Below are positions 22,754-33,018 of a stretch of 64,000 bases of DNA, one piece after another. Position numbers and translations under genes: made by a program. Below the pieces are notes generated by a model. It saw only the letters and a program-made list of their open reading frames with translations, had not been told where the DNA came from and did no database searches. Within the stretch, counting starts at the first letter, position 1. Every line of letters starts with the position of its first letter. Location of the stretch: the NCBI GenBank assembly GCA_018296165.2, contig JACKQL020000010.1, positions 62,001-126,000 of the forward strand. The letters run 5' to 3'. The stretch is from Termitomyces sp. T153 (taxonomy: Eukaryota; Basidiomycota; Agaricomycetes; Agaricales; Lyophyllaceae).

Positions 22754-24049
22754 TGTCAGGTTCCACTAACTATGGGGCTCAGCTATACTGGGCAAATCCT
22801 TACTAGGTGGATGTGATTCTCTGCACTGATAACTGGGCACTTGAAGAGGGTCTATGCATGAGGAATTTGTAAGGACAATCAATAGGGAGTGATCCAAACA
22901 AGCCCAGGGTGGTCTGGAGGAGTCTAGAATAAGTTGTGGGGAAAGGGATCAGACTTGATGGAGGTGTCAGGTACTGGTCTGGAAGCAAGTATTGGAGGTG
23001 CAGGACAAATGGAGGCTATGCAAGTGATTGGAGTAGAGCTGGAGCTTGATAGGGGGATCAATGGGAGTTGATGGCTTTCAGAACTGAGCAAGTAGCAAGG
23101 TGTGGAGTTGGTTTAACAAATGTTTGGGAGTCATCATTGTGAGCACAGAGTTTGTAAGGGCATTAAGGTCAAGAGAACTTGGACATGATGATGGAAACAA
23201 ATCAGACAAGACAAGACAGAGTTGAATGGAGCAAAACAGAGTCAAAACAAGATTGAGATGAGAACAAAAATAGATTCAGGCAGAGATATGAAACTATAAT
23301 GAGAACAATAATGGAAATAGAGATGAGACAAGACCAGGAGACAGAGGTAAGACTGGGAGACTGAGAGAAAAGGAAACATAACATGGGACATGAAACACAA
23401 GATAGAACCAATCAGAAACACATCAGATAAGGCAGGTAATATTAAGACTGGAGTACAAGGAGCTACTCTATAACTTATATACTGACTACTGGAGAGCTCT
23501 GGGGGACAGTGGGTGTGGTGGTGGGGCTTGGCAGAGCCACACAGGGTCAACAGGTGTTGGTTGTGATCAGGGGCAGGCCACAGTGATATTCTGATGGGAT
23601 CAGTTGAGAACGTAGGTCATCCTGAGGTCATTGTAGTACTCTGGAGTAGGTTGGGTGAACCAGGGTGATGCGCTGGTGACATACAACAGAGTCAGGAATG
23701 GCAGGGGAGGGTTCTTAGGGCTCAGCAGGTCATCCTGAGGTCATTGTAGTACTCTGAAGTAAGTTGGATGAACTAGAGTGATGAGCTGGTGACATACAAC
23801 AGAGTCAGAAATGGCAGGGGAGGGTTCTCAGAGCTCAGGACAGTCAGGGAAAGCGTTGACAGCTGTGGAGAAGGTGTTAGAGTAGGCCAGGGGGCCATTG
23901 GGGTTTGCTGGAGAAGCATCAGAGTTACCTAGGGTGGGTGCTGAGGGTATACAATGGTTGAGGGGCATTCAACAGGGCATTGGGAGAAACTCTGGGGAAA
24001 TGAGTGGGTTAGTAACAATGTTTAGGGGTCCAGGGAGTGGGTTGTGACA
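22754..24049 (-). repeat. solo LTR, family A, with target duplication
   Basis: Read on the minus strand, TGTCACAACCC to GAACCTGACA. The flanks are GATGG (22749-22753) and GATAG (24050-24054), a target duplication with one G/A change. The undisturbed site is seen at 42410 (GTTGATGGTGCC) in another B copy. The extra length comes from an internal duplication. TATA and start motifs are present near 23470. Confidence 0.88.
23614..23839. repeat. 113-bp tandem duplication inside a solo LTR
   Basis: Two direct copies (23614-23726 and 23727-23839), each starting AGGTCATCCTGAGG and containing GACATACAACAGAGTCAG, with a few substitutions between them. Accounts for the larger size of this LTR. Confidence 0.85.
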
Positions 24050-25740
24050 GATAGTGCCTGCTTTGTTAGGTGTTCCATCAATATTGTAGACTGGAATGGG
24101 CTTGGAGAGGGGCTGTGTGATCAGGCTGTGGCATTTGACAAACTCCAAGTCCAGGAACAGTCCCATTACTCTGCTATCCAGAAGAGCTGTGACTCTGTGG
24201 GTTTGCTGGGTGTCTGTTATCTTGATCTCTACATTGAGATGCAAGGAGTTGGCAGACAGGCTGGAAGCCATCACGTACTGTCAGGGCATTTGATGTGCCC
24301 AGGTGGGGCCATGCTAACAGACCTTTGGAAGTGTCAGGGAGCTCAGCAGGGACTCCAGAGTTAGTGTTTGTACATCTGGAGGGGAGTGTTGAGGTTTCTC
24401 TGTCTCAGAATGAAGGATGTTGAAAAGGGCAGTTTCATTTTCTATTGACAGACACAAGAACCTGTTAGTACCCAGTGATGGAGGCATACACTTCATCTGT
24501 TGCTCAACTAAAAATTCTCCTCCAGCTCCAGGGGTGAGGCACACATGCTGATTTCCTCTGGAGTCAACTCCAGCATAGGCTCATTCAGCAATGGAGCTCC
24601 AGCAGCATCCTTCGCAGCCAGCAGCTGCAGGAGGAGGTCCTCCTGCTTTACCATGGAGAGGCAGTGTACCTCCAGGCCTAAGGGGCAGTGCTATACAAAG
24701 TGCCTGGGCTTCTGGCATCTCTGGCATAGCAGTGGCACAGCACAGAGCTGTCTGGCAGCATCCACATTCATAAGAATCCTCAGTGGCAGAGGGCATGCTG
24801 TGGGGATGGCTGGAGTAAGGGCCAGCATTGAGTGAGCAGGTGTGGGGTGGCAGAAATTGCTGATTGGAGCTGGATGCAGGGTGGAATATGGACAGCAGAA
24901 CTCCCTCTAGATCTTCATGAGTTGCCATTGGTCCCAGGCCACCTCATACTATAATGCAATCTTTTCATTGTCAGAGCAACCCTCTGCAAGATTGTCAATG
25001 CATTCCACTAGTGCAGGGTGCAAGCCATTCTGGAAGGTGAGGCATAGTTGAAGGCCATTGGGGTAAGCAGCCTGCTCAACCAGAGGCCAGAACGAGTCAA
25101 TGTACTCATCCAGTGTATGCTTTCCTTGCCCATATTGCTCCCTATCACATAGTGTCAAGGCCATGGTCTTGGCAAGGTCTAACAGGAAAAACTCTGCATG
25201 GAGTCCTTCTCAAAGGCAGCCCAGTCTGGAAAACTTCCAATGCCTCCAGAGCAATGGAAAACTTGCAGAACATAGGTGGAGGCATGTCTGGTCTTCATGT
25301 ACAATAGCACCCAGGCTATTTTCAATGTGTTGGAGTCAAAGGCATCCCTAACGAGGTGGATATAGATGAGGCAGGACTGCAGGAATTGCTTCCTGCCAGA
25401 GCAGGCACCATCATATGCATCTGGTAGTGCTGGATGTGGGATCTGTGGCTGTAGAGTCACTGGAGCAGCAGGGACAGATGCAGAGGGAGTCAGAGCTGGT
25501 TCTGCAGCTGCAGGAGGGGCAGAGTTAGGGGTTAGGCATTTGAGCAATGCCTGGAGTGATTGGGAGATAAGATTTGTTGTTTGACAGAGGGTAGAAAATT
25601 TGGTAGTATGGTGGGTGAGAGATGATTGTGTTAATTGCGCCTGGGTTTCTAAGTGTAGCAGGCAAGTCCAGGCTTTGTCCTGTGGGGCTGAGGCCACTAA
25701 GGGTGTGTCTAAATTGGCAAGCTGAGACATAGAACTCTGT
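24050..25740 (-). pseudogene. B-1 gag and protease region
   Basis: Gag begins near 25730 (MSQLANLDTPLVASAPQDKA) and runs to a CCHC zinc knuckle near 24700 (CQRCQKPRHFV, stop, HC; spacing C-x2-C-x4-H-x4-C). Acidic tail ELTPEEISMCASPLELEENF follows. The protease part is at 24050-24274, with LLDSRVMGLFLDLEFV where DSGA is usual and PIPVYNIDGTPNKAG downstream. Gag forms the particle that packages RNA, and protease processes the polyprotein. Frame changes between 24930 and 25180 and stops inactivate it. Same gag family as at 31325, 42641, 44786 and 53280. Confidence 0.8.
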
Positions 25741-25837
25741 GGTGTTTAGTCCTGGTGGAGAAGCACCAGATAGTGGTTAGAAGGTTCCTTGTGGCTATGA
25801 GGAGCTTCCAGACCAGTTTTAGGAGACTTGTTCTGCT

Positions 25838-26167
25838 GTAAGGGCAACCAATCCAAAGAATATTATGCTAGAGAGGGGGTGATGTCAGGGAACTGCAAAT
25901 GCATGTGTTCAGTCATGTGTTTGGTCACATGATCAGTTGCTATGTGCACTCTGCACAGAACCCACATGGCAAGGTATGCACATGTTTGGCAAGGTCATGT
26001 GACCAGAGTTGATTTTCCAATCCCTGGCATTGGAGATCCTCAGACTTGTTCTCTTTGGATCTCCCTCTGCTAGATGTGTAGTCCTACTTGTAGACATTGT
26101 ACTGTGCTGAATAGACTTTGGATCTCCCTCTGCCAGTTGTGAATGCTGTGCCCCAAGAAGTCTGAGA
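25838..26167 (+). repeat. rearranged B LTR pieces with polypurine tract
   Basis: A few bases of a B LTR (TGTAAGG at 25838) are followed by a purine tract AGAGAGGGGGTGA (about 25869-25882) and an LTR start TGTCAGGGAACTGC at 25883 in plus orientation. The piece contains the CACATG/CATGTGACC-rich U3 and the CAGACTTGTTCTCTTTGG start region. It is truncated near 26167. Confidence 0.65.
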
Positions 26168-26402
26168 TGTTATGCCCTCCTACCTCCATGGGTTTGAGAA
26201 TGTGTTCTCCAAGTCTTGTTCAACTTGCTTCTGAAGTGCAAGAAGTGGGACTATGCCATCAAATTGCTACCAGACTCCATGCCCTCCAGCTGTAAGGTTT
26301 ACCCCCTAGCACCCAGGGAACAGGACAAACTTGATGCCTTCCTGCAGGAGAACTTGGACTCTGGTTGCATTTGCCATTCAAAATCTCTGATGGCTTCTCC
26401 AG
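26168..26402 (+). pseudogene. B reverse transcriptase fragment, plus strand
   Basis: About 78 codons matching the reverse-transcriptase N-terminal region of other B copies (CKKWDYAIKLLPDSMPSSCK, then FLQENLDSGCICHSKSLMAS), opposite in orientation to B-1. Cut at both ends by LTR sequence. A rearrangement scrap. Confidence 0.75.
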
Positions 26403-26550
26403 TGTAAGGGCAACCTCTGGAGTGGTGGATTAGAGTCATGCAGCTAGCAGAGGGGAATCCAAAGTATATTAGTGGAGTAGACAATGATACAATCAGTAAC
26501 TAATCACCTAGCAGAGGAGAATCCAAAGAGAACAAGTCTAAGGATCCCCA
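26403..26550 (+). repeat. B LTR fragment
   Basis: Starts TGTAAGGGCAACCTCTGG and reaches the AACAAGTCTAAGGATCC region, then switches abruptly to the 3' end of an A-type element. Confidence 0.7.
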
Positions 26551-27810
26551 TGCCACCACTTACTGTGGGTTGATCAATATTACTTGGTTTCAATTCCCAT
26601 GCCCCTGCCAATCCCCAATTTGCACCCCACATCTTGAGGGTCTCAATGCTGAAGGGGGGAGTGATGTCATAACCTACTCCCTGGACCTCCAAACATTGTT
26701 TCCAATCTGCTCACTCCTCTGGAGTTACCTCCAATGTCCCCTCAAACTCCCCCTACCTTTGTCAACCTATGATGCCTACTCCAGACAACTCTGACACTTC
26801 TTTGGCAAACCCCAATGGCCCTCTAGCTAACTCCAATGCCTTCTCCACAGCCATTGATGCTTTCCTTGACTCTCCTGAGCTCCTGGAACCCTTCCCCACT
26901 GTTCCTGACTCTGGCATACATCACCAACTCATCTCTCTGGTTTGCCCAACCAACCCCAGAGCATCACAATGACCCCAGGACAGCCTGCATCCTCAATTGA
27001 TCCCATCAGAATATCACTGCAGCCCATCCCCTGATTACAACTAACACCCATTGACTCCATGTGGCTCTGTCAAGCCCCACCACCAGACCCACTATCTCCT
27101 GGAGCTCTTCAGTAGTCAGTATATAAGTCATAGAGTAGCACCTCATACTCTAGTCTTGATATTGCCTTACCTGATGTGTTTCTGATTGTTTCTGTCTTGT
27201 GTTTTGTGTTCCATGTTATGTTTCCTTTACTCTCAGTCTCCCAGCCTTATCTCAGTCTCCCAGTCTTGTCTTGTCTCTACTTCAGTTATTGTTCTTGTTA
27301 TCATTTTGTATCTCCACTCAAATCTATTTCCATTCTCATCTCAATCTTGTTTCAATTCCATCTTGTTTTGTTTGACTCTGTTTCCATTATTGTAATCAAA
27401 TTCTTTCAACTTTAATGCCTTTACAAGCCCTGCACTCATGACTACAAATCTCAAACATTCTTTAAACCAACTCCAGACCTTGCTACTCTGCTCAGCCCCA
27501 AACCCCATCAACATCCATTGATCCCCCATCAAGCTCTGGCTCTGCTCCCATCACTTGTGTAGCCTCTGCTTACTCTGCACTCCCAGTACTTGCTTACAGA
27601 CTTGTACCTGGCACCTCCTCAAGTCCAACCCTTTTTCTGCAACTTGCTCTAGACTTCTCTGGACCACCCTGGACTTGTTTGGATCACTCTTCATCACTTA
27701 TCCTCACAAGTCTCCAATGTCTAGACCTTCTCCAAACATCAAGTTATCAGCGCAGCCTAGTAAGGATTTGCCCAGTGTAGCTGAGCCCCCATGGTCAGTG
27801 GAACCTGACA
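26551..27810 (+). mobile_element. A-type element remnant: 3' spacer plus 3' LTR (A2)
   Basis: 26551-26664 matches the 3' spacer of A, including GATCAATATTACTTGG and a purine tract. The LTR at 26665-27810 (TGTCATAACC to GAACCTGACA, 1146 bp) has TATATAAG near 27120 and CTTGATATT in the start region. It lies directly against the D integrase gene at 27811. Confidence 0.8.
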
Positions 27811-28574
27811 CCTACTTAGTGAAGAAGTATAACTTGCACCACATTTGGATCTCAGGTTACAACAAGCACACTAATGGTATAGTTGAGCAACCTCATTTTA
27901 ATCTTTGCCAAGCTCTTCTCCAAGCAGTTGACAGTGATCAGTCTAGGTGGAGTACAGCTACTTACTCCATCTTTTGGTCAGAATGTGTTACAGTTCACAA
28001 GCACATGGGTTGTTCCCCTTACTATGTAATGACTGGTACCCACCCTCTGTTACCTGCCAACATAGTTGAAGTGACATACTTGCAACTGCCACCAAACTTG
28101 TTCTTGTTGACAACTGACCTCATAGCCCACTGAGCAATTGATCTTCAATGTTGCCAAGAAGACCTTGACTTCATTCATGAGAATGTTCTTAGTGCTTGCC
28201 ACTTAGCCACCATTTGCTTTGAAGCAGAACATGCCACTACAATTTGCAATTACAACTTCCAAGCCGGCAACCTCATATTGATGAGGAACACTAGGATTGA
28301 AGTGACACATAACAAGAAGATGAAGCCTCAATACTTAGGCCCTTTGGTGGTAATCTCTTGCAACCATGGCAGTGCTTACATTCTTTGTGAACTAGATGGC
28401 TCAGTACTGCATTTCCCTGTAGCAGCCTTTTGCCTGGTACCTTATTATGCTAGAGAACACATCTCAGTGCCTAGTGACACATTTGACATCAACACCTTGC
28501 ACCTCCATGAACTTGAACAAACCAATCTTGTAGACAATGATGATGCTGGCAACAATGCCAGCAAAGAAAACTAG
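27811..28574 (+). pseudogene. family D integrase fragment, copy 2
   Basis: Better preserved than the copy at 7560. It reads YLVKKYNLHHIWISGYNKHT, then NGIVEQPHF with the third catalytic Glu, FWSECVTVHKHMGCSPYYV, GTHPLLPANIVEVTYLQLPP, and MKPQYLGPLVVISCNHGSAY, ending at TAG 28574. It covers the end of the integrase core and the C-terminal domain. A TGA after LIAH (about 28131) breaks it. The upstream pol has been replaced by the A2 LTR. Neighbours downstream are the D 3' region, the antisense gene and the start of a D LTR, so this locus keeps the D element's 3' half. Confidence 0.82.
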
Positions 28575-29081
28575 AACACATCCCTTGCTAAGCCCTAGCA
28601 ACCTTTCTTGACTTTGCATCTTGTCTCACGTATACCTTTTTACTAGTTACTCAGAAAGACTGCCAAATACCTTACAAAAACATTAAGTCTTTTCATTTCA
28701 CTACTCTTTCCTCACAATTCAATTGTTTAAAAGCTCTTTGCAGACATTGTCTTTACTATTCACTTGCATTCAATGCTGCACTTTTCTATTTGTCACTAGC
28801 ACTTGGCATGCCTCTGGGGGTTTTCATGCTGTAATTATTTACTGAGCATTTTCTCCATTGTTGCTAGTGCATACCAACTTGTTCACCTTTGCTTATGCTT
28901 TTGTTCTTAACCTTACTTTTTTCTTTTACTTTTTTTCTAATTCCTGAGGAGATGATATATTTTGGGGCCCCTTAAGGAGGCAAGTCTACAAAGTACAAAA
29001 AGCTATGAGCTCCTTAAGGGGGCTAGTCTATGTCCATAATACAAACTACTAATAAATATATGTATAGGAGGGAGGCTGTTG
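28575..29081 (+). other. family D 3' region with CCTTAAGG repeats
   Basis: No gene. T-rich sequence followed by two copies of a palindromic motif (CCCCTTAAGGAGGCAAGTCT at about 28969 and CTCCTTAAGGGGGCTAGTCT at about 29009). Equivalent to 8359-8900. Ends at the stop codon of the antisense gene. Confidence 0.55.
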
Positions 29082-31019
29082 CTAGGTGTCCTCCTTGCCA
29101 ATCCCATTTGCTTCCTGCCAGGCCAAGAATGCCTGACAGTCACCTTGATATCCCACTACTGCCATCAGCAAACACTTAGCAACAGAAAACTGAGCCCACA
29201 CCTCCAGCAACTCCTCCCTCACCCTCTCCAACTCCCTCTAGAACCACCTTTCAACACCTGCTGCCCTCTCATTGTACCCCTGTAGCAACATTGCTGACAC
29301 AAGTGGTGTTGGCAAGGCTAGGTCTTCCCCTAGCCACTCTAGCTCATTGTTGCTGATCTGTTGCAGTGGAGTGCTGCTCCAGGCCCCCTAGCAAAACTGT
29401 TAGCAAATCATCAACTAGCAAAAGAATCTACTCACCTGTTGTTGAACCCTCTCCTCATCTTTGCTCTCCTCATTCTTCTCCACCTCCATTGCTTCTTCCT
29501 CAGCCTCAATATCCCCATTGCTAACCACTGGCTTAACCTTGGTGAGTGTTGCAAAGGGAGTCTTCTTCCTCATCTCCACATCCTCAGTCTCTTCCTCTTC
29601 CTCCTTGCTAGCAACAGTTCTTAGTTGCTTAGCACTAGCAATGGATGCTGGACTTGCTGATTGTGTATGTGCCAGAGGCATGTTGTCATTGTTGTTGCTG
29701 CTGCTGCCACTACCCCTGTCACTACCCTTGTCCTCACTCTCCACCACCTCATGACTCTTCTCCTGTCACCTGCCCTTAGTGACACTGCTTCCTTCCACTG
29801 CTGTCCCATCCTGCAAAGTTGGCAGGTGCAAGCTAGAATGCTTGACCTGAATGGGCTCTCCTTTCCTCGCCAATTCCCTCTGCTGCTCCACAAACACCCT
29901 GGCCTATCAAACCAAGGCTGCCTTCATCACTATCTTCTTAGCAAACTTCCCACCAGTACTCCTTAACAACTTGCCACTGTATGAACACCCCTTCCTTGTA
30001 CTGTTTCAGCAATAGCAAGGCTGGGCCCCAGTTGGGTACCAGCAGCCTTCTGGGTTGTTCTCTACCCAGCAATCATTGCACTAAGGAAAAGTTGTTAGCA
30101 AAAAGTATAGCAAAAGGTGCCAAAAGACTTACTGCTCCTTGCTGCTGTCTAAAAGCTTGCTGCTTCTCTAGCAACACTGTTGACTTCCCTTTTGCCTTCT
30201 CCAACACCACCCCAGCTTCCATTCCTGTATCTACCACCATCAAGGCCTTTTGCCAATGCAGAAGATTTGCCAAGTGTTTGTTGGTAAACAAATTTTCAAT
30301 TGGTTCCTGCAATAATGTTAGCAACAACCATTAAGAAAATAATGACAGATTCAAGACTGACCTCAAACTCCTCCTCCTCTCTGGCCTTGCCTTTGCCTTT
30401 GCCTTTTCCCTTTAGAGTTGTTGCCAGCTGCATGCTTGAGAGTCAAGTGCCCAGCCTCCCCAATGTCCCCTTGATTCATGCTAACTATGCCCCTGTGGCC
30501 CTCACTCCACTTCACACCCATCATAACCACCAATTTATGAGGGGGGTGCTGGAAATAGAATTGGTCATTTGGCAACAAGTCTTCAAAAAGCTGAAGTTAC
30601 CTTAGCAGAGTTGCTAGCCCTAGCAACATCACTAGCACTTACCATCATGCCAGCTGCCAGATCCTCCATCAAAAACTCCAATGTATCTGGCATGGAAGCC
30701 TAGCAAAGTTTGTAATCATGTTACTAAGAGGAAGTCAAAGAAGAACTTACAGAATGCTTGTCAAAAACTTGGATACACTCCTCCTCCTTGTACTTCTTAT
30801 ACAACTGCCAACACTCCTTGTCAACAGTTGCCAACTCTGCCCACTCTATGCCACTACCCACTGTCTCAAACCAACAAAGCCAAAATTGAATGATGGCAGT
30901 GACTGCCAAGTGAGGATTTGTTGCTAACAATGCACAGCCAACAGACAAAAGGTGGTCAGCTCAAGGAAGACCTGGGCCATAGTGTGCTTTTCAAGTTGAG
31001 AGATGAGATCAGAGAACAT
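29082..31019 (-). pseudogene. antisense six-exon accessory gene of family D
   Basis: The minus strand has ATG 31019 (MFSDLISQLEKHTMAQVFLE). Exons: 30751-31019, 30643-30699, 30362-30548, 30133-30306, 29436-30080, 29082-29387. Introns of 51, 94, 55, 52 and 48 nt begin GTAAGT, GTCAGT or GTGAGT and end TAG or CAG. Phases agree except for single-base problems in exons 1 and 3. Exon 2 reads ASMPDTLEFLMEDLAAGMM; exon 3 ends in a KGKGKGKAREEEEFE tract. Exon 5 opens with a cysteine cluster (CNDCWVENNPEGCWYPTG, then QPCYC) and carries an acidic Glu/Lys-rich segment; exon 6 ends GYQGDCQAFLAWQEANGIGK. Stops are TGA/TAG, as expected from base decay. Function unknown; possibly zinc- or nucleic-acid-binding. 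Confidence 0.75.
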
Positions 31020-31174
31020 TGTGATAAGATTGAGATAGCAGAGGAGATAAGACAATAGAAGGAAGTGTTGATGAAGTTCACTGGAATGTGACTACTCTAG
31101 GCACATGGACCAAGCAAGCAATTGCAAGACTTTGGGTTGACTAAGGACAGTCAAGATTTCAGCATAGGGGAGGA
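31020..31174. promoter_or_regulatory. spacer between antisense gene and D LTR
   Basis: 155 bases between the ATG of the antisense gene and the start of the 3' LTR. It ends in a purine-rich stretch (CATAGGGGAGGA) right before TGATAAGACCC, a plausible polypurine tract on the plus strand. On the minus strand it would be the 5' region of the antisense gene. No clear TATA box. Confidence 0.5.
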
Positions 31175-31324
31175 TGATAAGACCCTTTTGTCACTGAGCA
31201 CCATTTTCAGCATTTCTGATTGGAGAGCAGCTGATTATATTGACATGGCACAAGTCATGACACTCAGCACATGAGGCCTAGCCCCAAGGTCTGGATCAAT
31301 GTAGCCTTTGCATGATGAGAAAAG
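31175..31324 (+). repeat. family D LTR, first ~150 bp
   Basis: TGATAAGACCC start matches the end of the minus-strand solo D LTR at 45228-46411, including GGCACAAGTCATGACACTCA and GAGGCCTAGCCCCAAGG. Truncated at about 31324 against B gag sequence. Confidence 0.8.
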
Positions 31325-32741
31325 GCAATTTCATTTTCTAGCAACATACATGAGAACCTGTTAGTACCTAGCAATGGAAGCATACACCTTATCCATTGCT
31401 TGACTCAAAATCCTCCTCCAGTTCTGGGGGTGATGTGCAAGCACTGATCTTTCCTGAGGTCAACTCTGGCATTGACTTGTCTGGCAACAGAGCTCTAGCA
31501 ATGTCCTTTATGGCCAACAGTTGCAGAAAGAGTTCCTCCTGCTCCACTGTAGAGAGGTAGTGTACCTCCAGACCCAAGGGGCAGTGTCATGCAAAGTTCC
31601 TGGGCTTCTGACATCTCTGGCACAATAGTGGCATGGCACAGAGTTATTGGGCTGCATCCACATCCATGGGGATGCCTAGCAGCAGGGAGCACAGTGTGGG
31701 GATGGCCAGAGTAGGGGTGGGCATTGGGCAAGCAGGCATGGAGTACTGGAGGCTAGTGACTGGTGCAGGGCACTGCATGGGATGCATGCAGCAGAGCTCC
31801 CATTGAATCTCCATGAGCTGCCACTGATCCCAGGCTACCTCATACCATCAAGCAATCCTCTTGTCATCCAGGCAGCCCTCTACAAGGTTGTCAATGCATT
31901 CTACCAGTATGGGGTACAGGCTGTCCCAGAATGTGAGGCATAGCTGAAGGCTGTCAGAGTAGGCAGCTTGCTCAACCAGTGCCCGAGTGCCTGGAAGGAG
32001 TCAATGTACTTGTTTAGCATTTGCTTCCCTTGCCCATATTGCTCCCTGTCATGTAGCATCAAGGCAGTGGTTTTGGCAGGGTTGAGTGGAAAAAACTCCA
32101 CCCAGAAGTCCTTTTTAAAGGTGGCCCAGTCCAGGAAAATTCCAACACCTCCAGGGCACTAGAAAACTTGCAGCATGTAGGTGGAGGCATATCCAGTCTT
32201 CATGTAAGACAGTACCCAGGCTATCTTCAGCACATTGGAGTTGAAGGCATTCCTGCTGAGGTAGATGTAGGTGAGGCAGGACTGGAGAAAATGTTCCCCA
32301 CAAGAACAAGCACCATCATATGTGTCCGGGAGTGTGGGATGCCAAATCCATGGTTGTAGGGTCAGCAGAGCTGTGGAGGCAAGTACAGTGACAGTCAGGG
32401 TTGGTTCTGTGACTGAGGGAGGTGCAGAAATAGGAGGTAGGTGCTCCAGCAGCATCTGGAGTGATTGGGCAATGTGATCTGTAGTTTGACAGAGGATGGA
32501 GATTTCAGTTGTGTGGTGGGTGAAAGATGATTGCATTAGTTGCACCTGGTTTTCTAGGTGTAACAGGCAGGTTCAGGCTTCTTCCTGTGGGGCTGGAGCC
32601 TCTGAGGGGGTGTCTGAGTTGGCAAGCTGCAACATAGAGCTCTGCAGTGCTTAATCATGGTGGGGAAGCAACAAATAGAGGCTTGGAGGTTCCTTATGGC
32701 TATGAGGGGCTTCCAGACCAGTTTTTGGAGACTTGTTCTGC
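31325..32741 (-). pseudogene. B gag fragment (copy B-4)
   Basis: A minus-strand gag collinear with B-1: N-terminal region near 32640-32160 (QSSFTHHTTEISILCQTTDH; YDGACSCGEHFLQSC), the middle near 32100-31850 (DREQYGQGKQMLNKYIDSFQ), then the knuckle zone near 31610 and the acidic end ELTSGKISACTSPPELEEDF at about 31400. Several frame changes. No pol follows; it is cut by the D LTR fragment. The 5' leader with AGACTTGTTCT (about 32729) and the LTR start TGTAAGG (32742) are retained. Confidence 0.78.
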
Positions 32742-32798
32742 TGTAAGGGCAACCTCCTGGGCAGTGGCTGAGAGTCACACAGCTAGCTAGTAACATTA
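32742..32798 (-). repeat. B LTR fragment next to AT-rich filler
   Basis: TGTAAGGGCAACCTCCTGG and CACACAGCTAGC are typical B LTR end sequence. It stops abruptly at CTAG where the AT-rich block begins. Confidence 0.7.
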
Positions 32799-33018
32799 CA
32801 TAACACTATTGGATTTTATTTAATTATTATATGTTTTGTGGTATTTTAGGTAATATTTTCTATAAGTTATTATTATAGTTCTACAAAAAACCCTATTGCA
32901 CATAAATATTTAACACATGGAAGCATAACTGAATTAATTTGGACAATATCTCCAGCCTTAATTTTAACTGCTATAGCATTTCCTTCTTTCAGATTATTGT
33001 ATTTAATGAATAACCCTA
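32799..33018 (-). other. AT-rich island of foreign composition
   Basis: About 220 bases, visibly far richer in A/T than both flanks, bridging a B LTR fragment and the truncated E integrase. The minus strand holds an open tail of about 45 codons ([20 protein letters not shown], then [12 protein letters not shown] and ending GFFVEL) and TAA. It has no similarity I recognise to the surrounding retroelements. Composition suggests organellar, plasmid or AT-rich transposon DNA inserted during break repair. The flanks share only CTAG. Confidence 0.5.

Larger units (their letters stand above)
13217..25868 (-). mobile_element. Gypsy element B-1, interrupted by nested insertions
   Basis: A minus-strand element. 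Its 5' end (gag) is near 25740-25838 and its 3' LTR remnant is at 13217-13462. It is interrupted by the complete A copy (13872-21305) and a solo A LTR (22754-24049). Removing both with their target duplications restores a continuous pol/gag frame order. About 3.9 kb remains because RNase H and most of integrase are deleted near 21690. The 5' LTR is reduced to a few bases from TGTAAGG at 25838. Confidence 0.8.

Noticed and set aside
29461..29754. Plus-strand Ser/Leu-rich frame
   Set aside because: Reverse complement of the acidic Glu/Lys-rich exon 5 of the antisense D gene, which has introns and a better amino-acid pattern.
32799..33018. Confident assignment as mitochondrial DNA
   Set aside because: Composition fits, but I recognise no mitochondrial gene in it, so origin is left open.
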